From the NCBI GenBank assembly GCA_029964075.1, contig CM057150.1:4689717-4753716 (forward strand): 64,000 nucleotides of DNA. Reading direction: 5' to 3'. The stretch is from Patiria pectinifera (taxonomy: Eukaryota; Echinodermata; Asteroidea; Valvatida; Asterinidae). The notes below the pieces were generated by a model. That model worked only from the letters and a program-made list of their open reading frames with translations, was not told the DNA's origin and searched no databases. How positions within the stretch are numbered: the stretch's first letter is position 1; each line of letters opens with the position of its first letter. Position numbers and translations under genes: made by a program. Positions 21,830 to 34,400 of this stretch are shown here, piece by piece.

Positions 21830-22301
21830 ACAGCCTGTCTAAAAAAAATGGTACAATCAGAAAAAAATGTTAAATATGAAATTTCAAAATAAGTCATTTT
21901 TAATTGGCATAATATTAAAGAACAAAGACTAGGCTTTCGAATAGTGTTTGTTTGATCTTATTTGCTTTTGTCAATTCAGAGATATAATCAATTTAGTGCG
22001 ATACACCAAAATTGATTTTGTGCCACTTTTATGCATGGGCAGAGTTGTTTCGAGTACTGTGCCATGCTGTCTTGAAGCTCACAAAATATTGCAACCAGAA
22101 AGTGGCACAAACTCGATTTGTGTGTTCCGCAGTAAACTGGAGTTATCTCTGGATTGACAAAAGCAAATGAGATGAAACAAAAAGTATTGGAAAGCCTGGT
22201 CTTTTTTCTTTAATGTGATGCTCAAAACGACTTACTTATGTTGGGATTTAATATTGAAAAAAATCGTTGTCGATTGTACCATTTGTTTTAGACAGGCTGT
22301 A
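21830..22301. mobile_element. Foldback element inside the relic duplicate
   Basis: ACAGCCTGTCTAAAA and ATGGTACAATC at the left face reverse copies at the right. Further in, TTTGCTTTTGTCAATTCAGAG faces a matching arm (each block quoted under 21 bases). It is absent from the other copy of the duplication, so it inserted afterwards. Confidence 0.7.
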
Positions 22302-23149
22302 TAGGCCCATATCTCGAAATTGCAGTTCATTTCAACCTTATTTTCGTTAGGTAAATATAGACTACTTCTTAACGTATAAAGGTAATACGTTACCTACAGA
22401 AACCAAATTAAGTACATAGTATTTGCCCGTTTGGTAGGACACTTTTGTACCTTTTACAGTTACAATTATTGTAATTTTAATTGAGTTATCTTTCTTACAG
22501 CTCTGAAGGCCTCTAGTTATAGAATATAGCCTGTGTGATATCAATCAAAAATAGTGCTGAAATTCAGGTTGAATAACGTGAAAAAGAGTATTATCCACTC
22601 TTTTATGCAGGGGGTGCATTCGCTGAAAACGTATTGAGGGAGGTGCCTAACATTTTGGAAATCGTGTTTGTAATGATGTAAAGGATAAATCCCGAGGTAC
22701 GCGTAATTCGTGGGTAAGAATGGCCTGAGGGCAAAGCCTAGGACAATATTGTGACGTCATGGGTGGAGTTTAAGTATTTCAGCGTGCTAAAGATAGATAG
22801 TCGGATTTTTAAATTTAGGCACTTTTTGAGTAGGCCTAGGCCTACACTTTTTTCTCGGCACCGTTTTAGGATTCACTTTGAAAGAAATCGGTGCTTATTT
22901 GCAATTCTCTATCGGGCGCATGGTTAAATATTGTTCCCACGTGATGTTACCTTACACTACATTGTTGCAGTTTAGGAAATAAATGAATGAATATAGTGGG
23001 AACCATTTCTTTTTATTGAAGTGTTATTCACTTTGTCTGATGAACACTTTCCAATCTTTCACAATATTGCATTTTGACCTTTTTTGCGATTATTTCGCCC
23101 ATGCACGGAATAACACGGTGTATGATACACATAATGGCTTACATAATAA

Positions 23150-23390
23150 GCAGCACAGCGCCATCTACAGTTTATGTGGATCTCAAATACTGCAGCTGAA
23201 TTTTCGCGACCAACAAAATCACCGAGTCCACACTGCTTATCTCGATGTGTGTGCGTAATGGCCAAAGGTAAACAGATATCCTTAAACAACTTCATCCTTT
23301 ACACACCCCCTGAAAAATACGACACTACCTTCAAAATAGTTCAGTTAATGATTAATAAAATAGGCGGGCTTGGCATCGCGCGCCAAATTC
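23150..23390. repeat. Dispersed repeat, empty-site copy
   Basis: It matches 20,130-20,259 plus 20,675-20,790 (CAGCGCCATCTA, AAATCACCGAG, GGCCAAAGGTAA, TTCAAAATAGTTCAGTTAATG). It keeps a single TTAA (23,282-23,285) where the other copy carries the 415-bp element. Confidence 0.7.
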
Positions 23391-23897
23391 CTGGCCACCG
23401 ATTCATCTGGAGGCGATAGTGCACCCTGGTACACACTATGCATATATAATTATGCAAACATCCCGTAGAGTGCTGTTGTCCCTGTGAATGATTAACCAGC
23501 TTAGTTCCTATTCACTCTGGTGGTACTGAGATATAGTGGTTATGGTTTCGGGTCTGTGAACAGTCAATGCTTAGTTCCAGGAACAGCTAAATCACCATGT
23601 TTCTTTGTTTTTCCTTGTAGGACCTTAACTGATGACAATGCAGCCGTGACTAATTTACTAGTAAATTGTGACCGATATTCTTTTTATTGGATTGCTAAAG
23701 TTCCAAACATTTATATTGAAATTACCTTACAATAAAGGAGAAAGCATCGTTGAGTTCAAAAGTTTCCGGGGGCATGCTCCTGGATCCCCAAGCAGAACGT
23801 GCCTTCGTTCTACACCCCGGCCTTCGTATCCCCCTCCCGTGTCCCGAGGCTAGCTCCGCCCACGGATAAGATATTGTAAATAAAGTGATCAAGCCAA

Positions 23898-24426
23898 CAC
23901 AGGGTGAATAAACAAAAAGCGAAACCCAAATTTTGGGACTATTGTTCAGTGAAGTTCTCCATGTAGCACTTTCGAAATCTAGGATATGAAAGCCCAATCC
24001 ATAAGCTTTCTTTTAGTACAAGAATCATTCAAATCACTTATGAACTTTCCAAGTTGCGGAATTTTAAACACAACCATCGTTTTAACGTTTTGTCCACGGA
24101 TCACAAAAAGTGTGCGTTCTTTTAGCAAATGGGAAACAATTCACACACATAATTATCCGTATGTGAATTGATTTCGTTTTTGCTGAAAGAGTACTTACCT
24201 TCTTGCGATCCATGGACAAAATCTTAAAACGGTGCTTGTGTTTAAAATTCCTTAACTTGAAAAGTACATAAGTGGTTTGAATTATACTTGTACTAAAAGA
24301 AAGCTTATGAATTCGGCTTTCATATTCTAGATTTTGAAAGTGCTACATGCAAAATTTCACTAAAACAATGGTCTCCACATTTGGGTCTCTTTTTTTTTTT
24401 TTTTTTTTTTTTAACTCACCTTGTAT
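23898..24426. mobile_element. MITE family 2, copy 2
   Basis: It starts ACAGGGTGAATAAAC and ends AACTCACCTTGTA, with the same inner arms as the copy at 5,729 (GTCCACGGATCACAAAAAG). A long T run lies near its right end. Confidence 0.7.
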
Positions 24427-25413
24427 GTCACTGCCCTTGGTATTCGGATAATGCGAACTGTGCACCTGTTCGGATTAAGAAAGCTCAAAACTACATTATT
24501 TTGATTTATGTTGTTTTGGGTCTTTGCCCTTTTTTTTAAAAAGGCTCTTTGGAGCTATGGAAAGCAAGCTTAACTTTGATTGCAATGTCGGTACTTGGTC
24601 CAGCGCCTTAACGTTTCCGGGAAATCGGAGGGGAGGGGGGACTTTGTAAAAGTTAATTGAAATAATGCGCAGTAACAGAGAGCAACCACGGTCGTAAATA
24701 AATTTCCCAGTGGAAATGGATTTCAGTTCCCAATGGGATGCTTTGGAATGTTTACTCCTTGTACTGTTTTTAATGTCTGGAAATAAAGTAAATTTGGAAC
24801 GGACGAAGGGAAATCGAGTTGTTATATTTAAGGGAAGTTAATCGGTAGATTGGATAAAACTTGGTTTCTACGTTACTCAGATGAAGTTTAAGGGGGCATC
24901 AGAAGTTGTTGGCTAACCCCTCCCATGCTGTGTAACTCAACAAAAATTCAGATATGAAGAGGTGACGCGTAACAGTCTAAACATGTGCGGGCCCGACTGT
25001 GGCATTATTCATAATGAAACTAATTCTTTTCTAATGACACGTTTGTGCGCGGGGTTATAATTGAACGACCACACAACACAGATAGTTAATAAGTTGCAAC
25101 AGAGGCCTTTGTCACTATTCCCTTTTTATAAAATGGTACAGACCACCCACCTGCTTCGTGCGCCTTGCCAGCCACATACGTCGGGTGACCCCATTACGTG
25201 GGGAAAGGTGAGGCAGTTGATATCTTTTACGATGTTTGCACTTCTCCGATAAAATAACTGTGGCGAACCTTTGGACTCTCCGCAACCGTCCATATTGAAA
25301 TGTGACCGATTTGAAATGCACATTTTTTTGGATAGTGATTTTACGCGCGTCTTTTTTTAGTAATTTTGTCTGAAGATGGTCGCTTGCTGATTTCAGAGGG
25401 AAACCGAAAATTC
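24427..25413. other. Upstream region of the MUC4/SUSD2-like gene
   Basis: No exon is visible. It should hold the promoter of the gene. Apart from the TATA-like site at 25,127 I see no clear element. Confidence 0.4.
25127..25133 (+). promoter_or_regulatory. Candidate TATA box of the MUC4/SUSD2-like gene
   Basis: TATAAAA stands about 285 bases before the likely start codon. The region also has a short upstream ATG (25375) that stops quickly, and two possible acceptors (near 25353 and 25397), so a 5' UTR intron is possible. There is no transcript evidence, so this is only a position-based guess. Confidence 0.22.
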
Positions 25414-25495
25414 ATGGATTATTGTAAGATGTCTGTCAGATGGATTTATGCTGTTTTGGCGTGGTTGCTGATAGCGACCAGGGAAGGAGCCGCAT
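25414..25495 (+). CDS. MUC4/SUSD2-like exon 1: signal peptide
   Basis: The frame from ATG 25414 reads MDYCKMSVRWIYAVLAWLLI followed by ATREGAA and ends in phase 1 at a GTGAGT donor. A second in-frame ATG at 25429 would give a more compact signal peptide. Positive residues, a hydrophobic core and a small-residue end (Gly-Ala-Ala) make a good secretion signal. It fits the next good exon 6 kb away in phase, but the long gap makes this join the least certain in the gene. Confidence 0.7.
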
Positions 25496-28400
25496 GTGAG
25501 TACACTCTTATGGATGTCTTCACTACTCGTGGGGTGTTGTTTAACCAAAATATTATGAATAGATATAATGGCGGTTGCAATCCACGTTTGAATTTGGGGG
25601 TGTATAAGATAATTCATCATATTTCAGTGATTGTGGAACCTTTTTGCCGTTTCCAGTGATGACTAGATTTCAGGAAGCATTGCATGATACCGCTGGCATT
25701 TGCTGTCTGTTTCTGTGAATGCGTGACCCAATTTGTGACGCCACCATTGCCGTCTGTAGGGGTGTGGCGGTTTTCGTAGGAACAAATGTACGTGCCGCTC
25801 AGTGTATGCAACTCAACATTTAAACGGATACTCTGAAATATGCAGATATACTGAATGTCTTGTCAATCTTTGTATCTTTAAACTCGTGTATTTAGATTAT
25901 TTAAAAAAAAAAATGAAACCTTACAAGTGACTTTGGATACATTAAAAAGAGGGACAGTCTTACTAATTGCAATATGCATTGCCCTCCACCATGAGGAAAT
26001 AAAAATATTTAATTGAAGGATTGTGTTTTTGATATCTATTTGGGTTGATGACTTCAACTCATTCCATGATTCCAATATCGTACACATTTTAATAAAAAAA
26101 ATGTTTTTACTAAGCCACGTCTCAATAAGTTTCAGCTTATATTCAAAATTAGTGTTTGTGAATGACAGAATGATCTTAATGTTTACAAACAACATTCACG
26201 GAAAATGCACATGTACAAATTTGTAATGCCTCTGAAAATATTGCTGAACTAAAATCCGCCTCAATATTTATTATAGTAGGAAGCGTTATATACCAATTGG
26301 AGTCGGATAGGCATATATGTTAAAAAAAATCTCCTGTCAATGAAAATGAAATAGTATTGCTCGGTAAAAGCTTTCCGATTAAAACAACAACTACGTATGT
26401 TTTGATTTGTGACGCATCCGAAACGAATGTTAAAGGCTAATAAAAATAAAACTAGTTTTTCGCCTCTACCTGCTTCCATTTTTCCACCCGCCTCCTTTTT
26501 AAAGATGTGTTTCAGTGCTATTTTCGAGTTTCACCTCTAAAAAAACAACCCGATTTTTTGTCAATTGCCTAGTTAGGCTTATATAGGGTTTTTCGGCTAT
26601 GTCAAAATGTTTATCTTTCGAATTCACTGTTTCTAAATATTCAAATTCGTCCATCAGCATCGATGAAGTGCATTTCCAATGTTTAATATCGTCTTTTGTC
26701 AGACAATTTCAAATTCACTTCAAGCAAATTCAAACGATGAGCACACGTTTTCGTCCCGGAGTATTCGATTTCGTCTTGTCTATCCCAAACCTGGTTATTC
26801 AGAAATCAAATTTGTCTATTTTTTTGTATTGTTGTCTTTAACAAGGGTAGTCCATTTCAGTTTAAGAAAACTGCTTTCCAAAAGGAGCTATCACAAAATT
26901 GATGCATTCGTATAAGACGATCTCTGAATGCATGCTGCCATTCAGCAACAGTTTCGACGAATTTGATCTGTAATGACGAATATTCTCGACCCTGTGACTA
27001 AAGATTATGAGGGTGACCAAACTTTAAATTGAATGGTAAATGACTAAGATGTTTTTTTTTTAAAGCGTGTGACATTTTACTCGGACGAAATTGAATGCTA
27101 CAGTTGGTGAATTTGAATGAAAAGTGTTTTAAAATAACCGGGAAAAGCTATATATTATTTAAAAATACTGAAATATTTCCTAGTAATAAAAAACGTAAAT
27201 TCACTTTTGAATGAGACATCGAGCAAAGAAAAAATACACCTGCGTTTAGTTATTGAAATTGTTTCTTTATAAATTTCAATTTTTTGGCTGGTAGACAATA
27301 TTTCGGCTCTCGCAGGGCGGGGTCATTTGTACGCAAAATGAAAGCCGGTTTTCAAAGGGTTGCAGATGCCCAAAATTGGAATTAAGTAGTTTTTGTTAAA
27401 ACAAAACATACACATTGAAAATGTGTAAACCAGAGGAATTGCATACCCCATTTATTCAGTAGCGAGTTGTTTATATATTTGTTTTACCCTGCTGCCCATG
27501 CTTTTCAATCAGTTGTCGATTTTCATATTTTTTGTAATAAGATAGAAGCAAATAAATGTCCTTCTTATGCGTTTTTCTGTCGTTTCGTGAGCTTGTTATA
27601 TACTGCAGCATATTTTGAGTTTTTCCCCGACGCTATCTTCGACCTTTGAACGATTCCGTCCGCCATATTTGTTTTCAACATGTCTGTGTTCACCACCGTG
27701 TTTTCTGCATGGCATTTGAAACAAAAAAGAATAAAAGATAGTGCTAAGAATTTTAAGGAATGTGAGCTTAGTACGGTATGATAACTCTACCCCTGTTTTG
27801 TTCAGACCCTTCTCAAAGCTGGGGTAATGATGTGGCTGGTTTTTTTTTACAACGTATTGTTTAAAGGCGTGTCAATGGTATTGCATGGTAGAGTTCCATT
27901 AGCATCTGGGTGCAAAGTCTAAACTGTTTTATATCAACGACATCGTCAACTGCCGCACTATAATAGTAGGTTGTTAATGGCCAACGAAAATCCTCCATTG
28001 ACTAGGTCAAGGTATTGGGTCGCTCTGTTATCATGTTTTATTAAAAGAAGAAAACAAGTACTGCAGCGTCGAGTTTCACCCCGAAAAATATGTTTTGTTT
28101 TCAAATAGCTATTTTCTAGTACAGTACAAAAGTAACTCACCGGGGAATGAGACAACGACTGAAAAAAGTCTGCCTTTACGTTAAGTTGTGAAATGACAAC
28201 ATTAGAAATATCCACTTATTTGCGGCCCTGCCCACAATAATTAAGTTTTCACGGTATATAATGGATGCAGAGCGTATCGGTTTGTGCAAAAAAGAAACCC
28301 AAAATACTTCCTTTCCGAAAAATAGAACGAGCATGAAGAAAAATCAAATCAGAGCCCAGACAGTATATTTTTTTTTTGGTAAAATATTTCACACGAAGAC

Positions 28401-31400
28401 AAAAGCCAGTCTCTTTTCTTGCACAGAGAAGAAAAGTTGCCCCGGGCCGACGACATTTTTTTTTAAACATGATTTACATTCGCCGATATTTTGCTCAACA
28501 CTCTCGGCTGCCTACAAGCAATAAAGATAGCCGGCATAGAATTCCAGGGAACGCAGATATTTTCGGGTAAAAGCCTGGTGAGTCTGTCTGTATGCTTAGG
28601 GTCGAGATGGCAATGTATCTCAGAAGTTTAGCTTTTTTTGTGCAACCAATCATCGTCACCGTAATATGCATGTCTGAAAGATATCACATGATTGAAATTA
28701 TCATGTAATTTGAGATTTAGATTTCGAGTAAATAACAACTCGACACCATGGCCTAGTAGTTATTTTTCCCAACTTATGGATGTCTTTCTCAAGATTTTAG
28801 TGAAATAAATTTCAATTCTGTTGACAACGGACACATGCGCAGTATGCTCAGTGACTATACTTGGTTGGAGAAAAACAACTTATCTCAACCCACGCACTGT
28901 GTCCTCAATTTCATGGGTCACCTCACACATTGATATCCATCAGAGTGTGTGTATTCGGGTGGTTTTTTTTTTGTCAGTGTGTTATTTAGTATTTTTTTTC
29001 AGTTTGTGTCCTAAACGTCAGGAAATCAGCTGTTTGTCTCGGACACTGAAGACTATTATCTGCGTCACTTTGACGCGCAGATTGCCGGTGTGTAGTGTAA
29101 TGTCCTCACGTTATCACCTCGTAAACGACGGACTCGTTGTCTTAACCCTAAAGGGGCCGGGGCGGAATCCGCCCCCCCCCCCCAACATTTTCCGTGATAG
29201 CCTCTAGAAAAAAAATTCGCGACCCGAGCTGTTGTGACTTTTTAGCCCCGAGCTTTGCGCATCTTTTGATACCAAAAACATAAAAATCGGACCACGGGTT
29301 GCCGCGTAGCAAAAAATTTCCGGCGCTTCGCGCTGTGAAAACTGAATTTTCGCATATACGTCGTGTACACAGAGCAGAATTGCCATGCGTACATATGAAT
29401 AATTAATTCGCCATAATTCCAACACCCTTTGACCTATAGTCATGACATTTCTTGGGTATGTTTAGGAAGAGTTGCTCTAGAGTTGCATGTGCCGAGTTTC
29501 AAAATTTTTCGTCACTCGATGGCCGAGATCTTGGGGGGGGGGGGGCCGGGGGGCGGAATCCGCCCCCCTCCCGGCTGAGATATGGTCAAAATAACCCGGC
29601 CCCTTTAGGGTTAAGTTTGAGACTGTGAGTTAGTGTTGTTCTGTGCACTGAGACACATACACTTTACGGTTAGTAAGTTGGTATAATTTGCAACCTCAGA
29701 TACCACTGGGATTTTTTTTATTACTAAATATTTATTGACATTCTGCACTGGGGTATACGACGCATAACCGAAGACTGTGTCTCGCTCTGCTATATACCTT
29801 TTTGGAACGCTCTCTTGTGATCTTAAACTGAAGTATTTCTTTAAGCCCCTCAGGGGCCGATACAAATTATCACTTTTGTTTTGAAACTCCCATATTTTTT
29901 TTTTTTTAAATATGGGCGCGTGGTCGAGATAAATAATTAATAATCGGAGTTCACTTTTCAATTAACAAACAAACAAAACACCCGGCAAAACTAACTATAT
30001 CGACTCGCCAGTATCGCGCGAACGCGATTCGATTCGTCCCCCACCCCCACCCTTCCCTAAAATATATAGAGACAGGGTAGAGTTTGCGACACTTAGAGCA
30101 TTATGGAGACGAGGTTGTATATGGTTGCAGACCAGTAAATAAACTTCCATAGACCCCAATGGTAAATGTTCACACAAGCTTATTTCATCATCTTTCATTT
30201 AAGAGAAATTTCCGTTCGAAGAAGATCACCCCTGAAAATAGTACTATAGCCCATCGCCATGTTGAAAAACGATTCCTACACTCCAGTTCATGGCCCACAG
30301 CATGCTCAAATACTGAAGATTTTGAGGGCATGCAAGATATCAAGCTAGGCGATATGATGTAAATTGTTGGAAACGATTGTAACCAGTCATTTCCACCATC
30401 TTACCAACTGCATGGTGAAACGCGAACTGTCTTGGAATGTATTGAATAGCAACTCATTTCTTAAGATCGAACATTTTGGGCTGGTGGATGGGTCAAAACA
30501 ATTTTGAAAATAAAATGAAATTTAAAAACATTGGTCATCTTGAAATGCCCCAAGAGTTCAGCTGGGCTCGAAACATTTGTACGTAAAGAGGCCTACTGTA
30601 ATACGAAATATTCTTTCCTCCATTTCTTGGGGAAGTAAAGATGTATAGCTCAGATAAGGAACACGCTAAAACAATACAGTATTTAACAGTCAATATGTAG
30701 GTTGTAAGGATAAGGCCAAACAAAAATGTAAAAAATAAGTCGGTCTCTGGTCCGCGCGCGTGTCGATTTTTTTTCCTTCAAATTGTCCGCGGTTGCTACA
30801 GCAGCATCCTCTATTGCCGCACCTCCTCAAATTGTTGTACCAAGGAATGGGGAAAATGCACCAAGGCAAATGATGGAGGGCACCAAGTCAAATTATGGAG
30901 GTCCCCAATGTATATGAGGACACAACAAAAGCAAAATAGTACCCACCTTGTCTGTAAAATCCAAGCTTCCAAAAAAAAAAAAAAAAGGCCAAAAAAAAAA
31001 AAAAAACCCGCATCGCCGCATCAACCCCAGAACTTTGGTCTGACCGGAGGCCGAATTATTTTTTTGGGGCCTAAGCTGCGTGCAAACGAAAAAAATGAAC
31101 CTGCCAAAAACAGATATTTTTTTGGAAAATTTGCTTTTAATGGAGGGCGCTGTTTCAAAGAATAGAGTGCGCTGTTGCTCTTTAATGCAACATGTATTTC
31201 TGTCGTCATATTAAATGAGCTGTTGTGAAACTGCTGTAATAATGCACCACGAACACCGAACATTAATATGATTTGCTGAACTTAAATCATTCACTAAATT
31301 TGTTGAGACGTGACAAGGAAAGTTAATTTGAAGAAAATTATTTCGAGAGGGAAAAAAATATGGAGGCCTTTACAGGGGCTGAACAATCCAATCCAGTTCG

Positions 31401-34400
31401 AGCCCGAGTCACAAGGAGTAGAAAATGCCAGCAAAATTGTGCAATATATTTTTTTTTCCATAAATAAACAAAATCTAACCTTTCGACAATTATTATCATT
31501 TTCCAGATATGCCAGGTTTCGACCCCGTTGCCGATTTATCGTCTTCGGCACTGGCGGCAACTGACGAAGTCAGTTTGCAGGTCCAACTGACAGAACCTTT
31601 TCCATTTTACAATAGGAAATATGACAGCATTTTCGTAAGTATACAGTGTGGGGTTGAGTAACAAAGTATCAGGTTGAGTCCCCGGGAAAGAGACTTGATT
31701 GTAACTCATTCATTCTTTCATATTTAATTTCCACTTAATCATTTTGAAAAAAAAAGTTCAGACAATAATTTAGATAAAGTGGTGGGCTTCTCGTCAAGTG
31801 GAGAAGTTCATTATGTGTAGGAAACAAAATATTATGATCAATACTAATTACAATTGTTCCGTTTACTTAGCTACACAATGAAATACGTTTTAAGTTGCTC
31901 ATTGCTTCTCCCCGCCTAGAATCAGATGCGTATAAGTACCCGTTGGCAGAGATTGTTGTGTTGTAGCTGGAGGATCCCACGACAAAATAATGGGATTCTC
32001 CACAGGGAGTTGAGATGATCATCGAAACATTTCAATGGGCTCAATTGGTAATGCCAAATAATATACCGTGTCAGTATGACCTATTTGATGTCGGGATTCA
32101 GAGAGGGGTGGGCGGTTTGGGGTCGAACCCTGCCCTCGCTCTGACTAGAAAAAAATAATAATAATACTGAAAAGAAGACATTCTGCTTGTCCGCAACAAT
32201 CAGACATTAAACATGGCGGGCCTGAACCCCCCACCCCTCCTCCTGCAAAATGTCCTGGATCCGCCCCTGACTCTTATTATGCAAAACCCAAACCGCTGTA
32301 GCTTTTGTAGTCTGTTATTCTTCCGGACTTCATGTGTCCAAAAGTCTCCTCTGTCGGTCTTTCAAATTGTTCTCTTTTCCACTGTTGAGGCGATACTTTT
32401 GCACGGATGCCCAAGTAAAACCACACACGCGTATATGCAAGTTTTACACATCCCCCTATTTTTTTCTTTACCATAGGTAAACGATGATGGTATCCTAACA
32501 TTAGGAGCACCGCTACCCGCTTCATTGCCTGGCCCCGTTGCGCTCCCCATGGGAGACGTGGTGAGTCAAATCAGTGCCAATTAAAATACTTCATGTTGTA
32601 GATCGATTGATGGCGTTGCAAGGTAAAATGGCCCGATTTGTTATACCTGATACGTATTATGCTTCATTATCACTTTTGACACAATTCCATGACATCCCAC
32701 TCACTCAGTGCGAATAGTGAATCATCTACCGTGAAAGATTTAGGGTGGTATTACCAGCACACTGGGCTGCGGTCACTGCTGTTGCACAGTTAAGTTAGGA
32801 GCTAGGACTGAGTTAAACTTGGGTTGCTACTTTTACTTTCTTGGCGCGGTAGTACGAAAGCCCACCAGTGCCAAGAAGTTTACATTTGATAAAAGTGAAG
32901 AATATTTGTTCTACTTTTGTTTCGGGTTATATCTTTCCAAGTTGGTTTTTACGAGATACATCTTTTCAAGCTCGTTTTTACGAGTTTACGAGTCGCGTCT
33001 GATAAGTTTGAACGGTCATGTTCCATGCAAGAACTGTTGAGCGACAAAGCCCAATATTTCGACAATACGTTGTGATAAAAACATGAAAAGTCGCGTGCAT
33101 AGAAACCTTTTTTACAGATGTTCGGTAATCTTTAAGAGGTCTATAACCCTATTTGTAACATTTGTTCTTCAAAACTTCACTTTAATTTAGTCTACGTTCA
33201 CCACAAAAAAGTACACAAACTCACCAGTGCGCTTGAAAATCTTGCGTGCACGCTTGATAAAAAGCAAACGTTTACAGGAAGTTTCAGTAGGCCTATGCGG
33301 TGAAAGCCTCAAAGGAACAGTGAAAACGCGGTTCTCGATCACGACTATATGTATCATGCTGATCTGCAGGACTTCTCAGGAGACGCCAACTTGGACAGGG
33401 AGAAGGCAGTGGTGATTGCACCCCTGTGGAGCGAGGTCAACACGGCAGACCCAGCCAGCACGGGGACCGTCTACTACCGAGTCGGCTTGACCAGGAACAG
33501 CCAGGCAGTGCTGAGCGCCGAAACCATGGTCAAGTCATGCTACATCAACCAGGAGGGCTTCACAGCGACAGCTGGTGCCGTGTTCACATGGGATAAGGTC
33601 TCAGACATACCGGATGGGAATGAGCAGGTATACGGCCTTGGATGTATCATGGCAGTTATCATACACTTGTTAAAAAGGGACACTTCTATTGTGTTTACCC
33701 CTTAAGCAGTGGCGTAGCAAGGTCATTTTTATTGGGAGGTAACGGCAAGGGCGGATCCAGGGGGGGGGGGCAAAGAGGGCCACCCCCCCCCCAAAAAAAA
33801 CCGAAACCAATCTTCTTCTTTTTTATGTGACATCGCAATAAAGGCAGGCAATGAGTACACCACCATCTTTTCCTCAAAAAAAAACATTGGTTAAAGTGGT
33901 CAGAAATTGCCTCAGATCGCACCACCGAGCATCTAGAATCCAAAACAATTTTGGGGCCCTTAAGCGGGCCCCGAACCCCACGCCGTAATTTTTTTGACCC
34001 ACTTTTTTGGGGGACCAAAATTGTTTTTGGCCCCCCAAAAATTGTGTTCTGGATCCGCCCTTGGGTAATGGGTTAGTACCATCTGTCGATGGGGGCGCTG
34101 TTCAAAACCGCACAGTAATGCAATAATATTGTTCGTTAGTATGCCTACTACATATTATAGTATATCATAGGTTTGTGTTAAGAATACGAAAACAAGGGAA
34201 TGTCCACACAACGTATGTAACGTAAACATGACGTCACCGACACCACGGAGTAACACTGCACGAAGTTTCAAAGCTTCAAGAGCTTTACTTTAATAATTAT
34301 GCTAATTATCCACAGCAACTTTTGCGCAAAAGTGACAATTTTCGTTTTCACGAAGTAACACTGAAGTCCCGTTTACCATTGCAATGCATGGCGCGCACTT

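Larger units (their letters stand above)
20805..22970 (+). pseudogene. Decayed duplicate of cassette A (anchor and tail exons) of the MUC4/SUSD2-like gene
   Basis: The segment matches about 53,145-55,960 in the same order. 20,927-21,022 matches the anchor exon (AGCGGAGGGGCAATCGC; SGGAIAGIVMGSV). One G is missing before it, which puts a stop in the normal frame, and the exon end is lost to a repeat insertion from about 21,022. The tail exon (21,493-21,583) is still open: TNGKVPAENWGLDEEATTAE, ending in TGA, with AATAAA at 21,585. Downstream non-coding blocks also match (for example CTACAGAAACCAAATTAAG against CTACCGAAACCAAATTGAG). It lies upstream of the signal-peptide exon, so it cannot be part of a normal transcript of the gene. 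Confidence 0.8.
25496..31506. other. Large first intron of the MUC4/SUSD2-like gene
   Basis: No exon that fits the phases was found. It holds the second TTAA-flanked MITE (29,146-29,610), the reversed dispersed repeat (30,126-30,343), and two adjacent A runs near 30,970. 26.2-28.8 kb is AT-rich with no feature I can name. Confidence 0.5.

Noticed and set aside
30970-31010. Double A run as a processed-pseudogene tail
   Set aside because: No gene-like sequence stands before it, and no flanking duplication was found.
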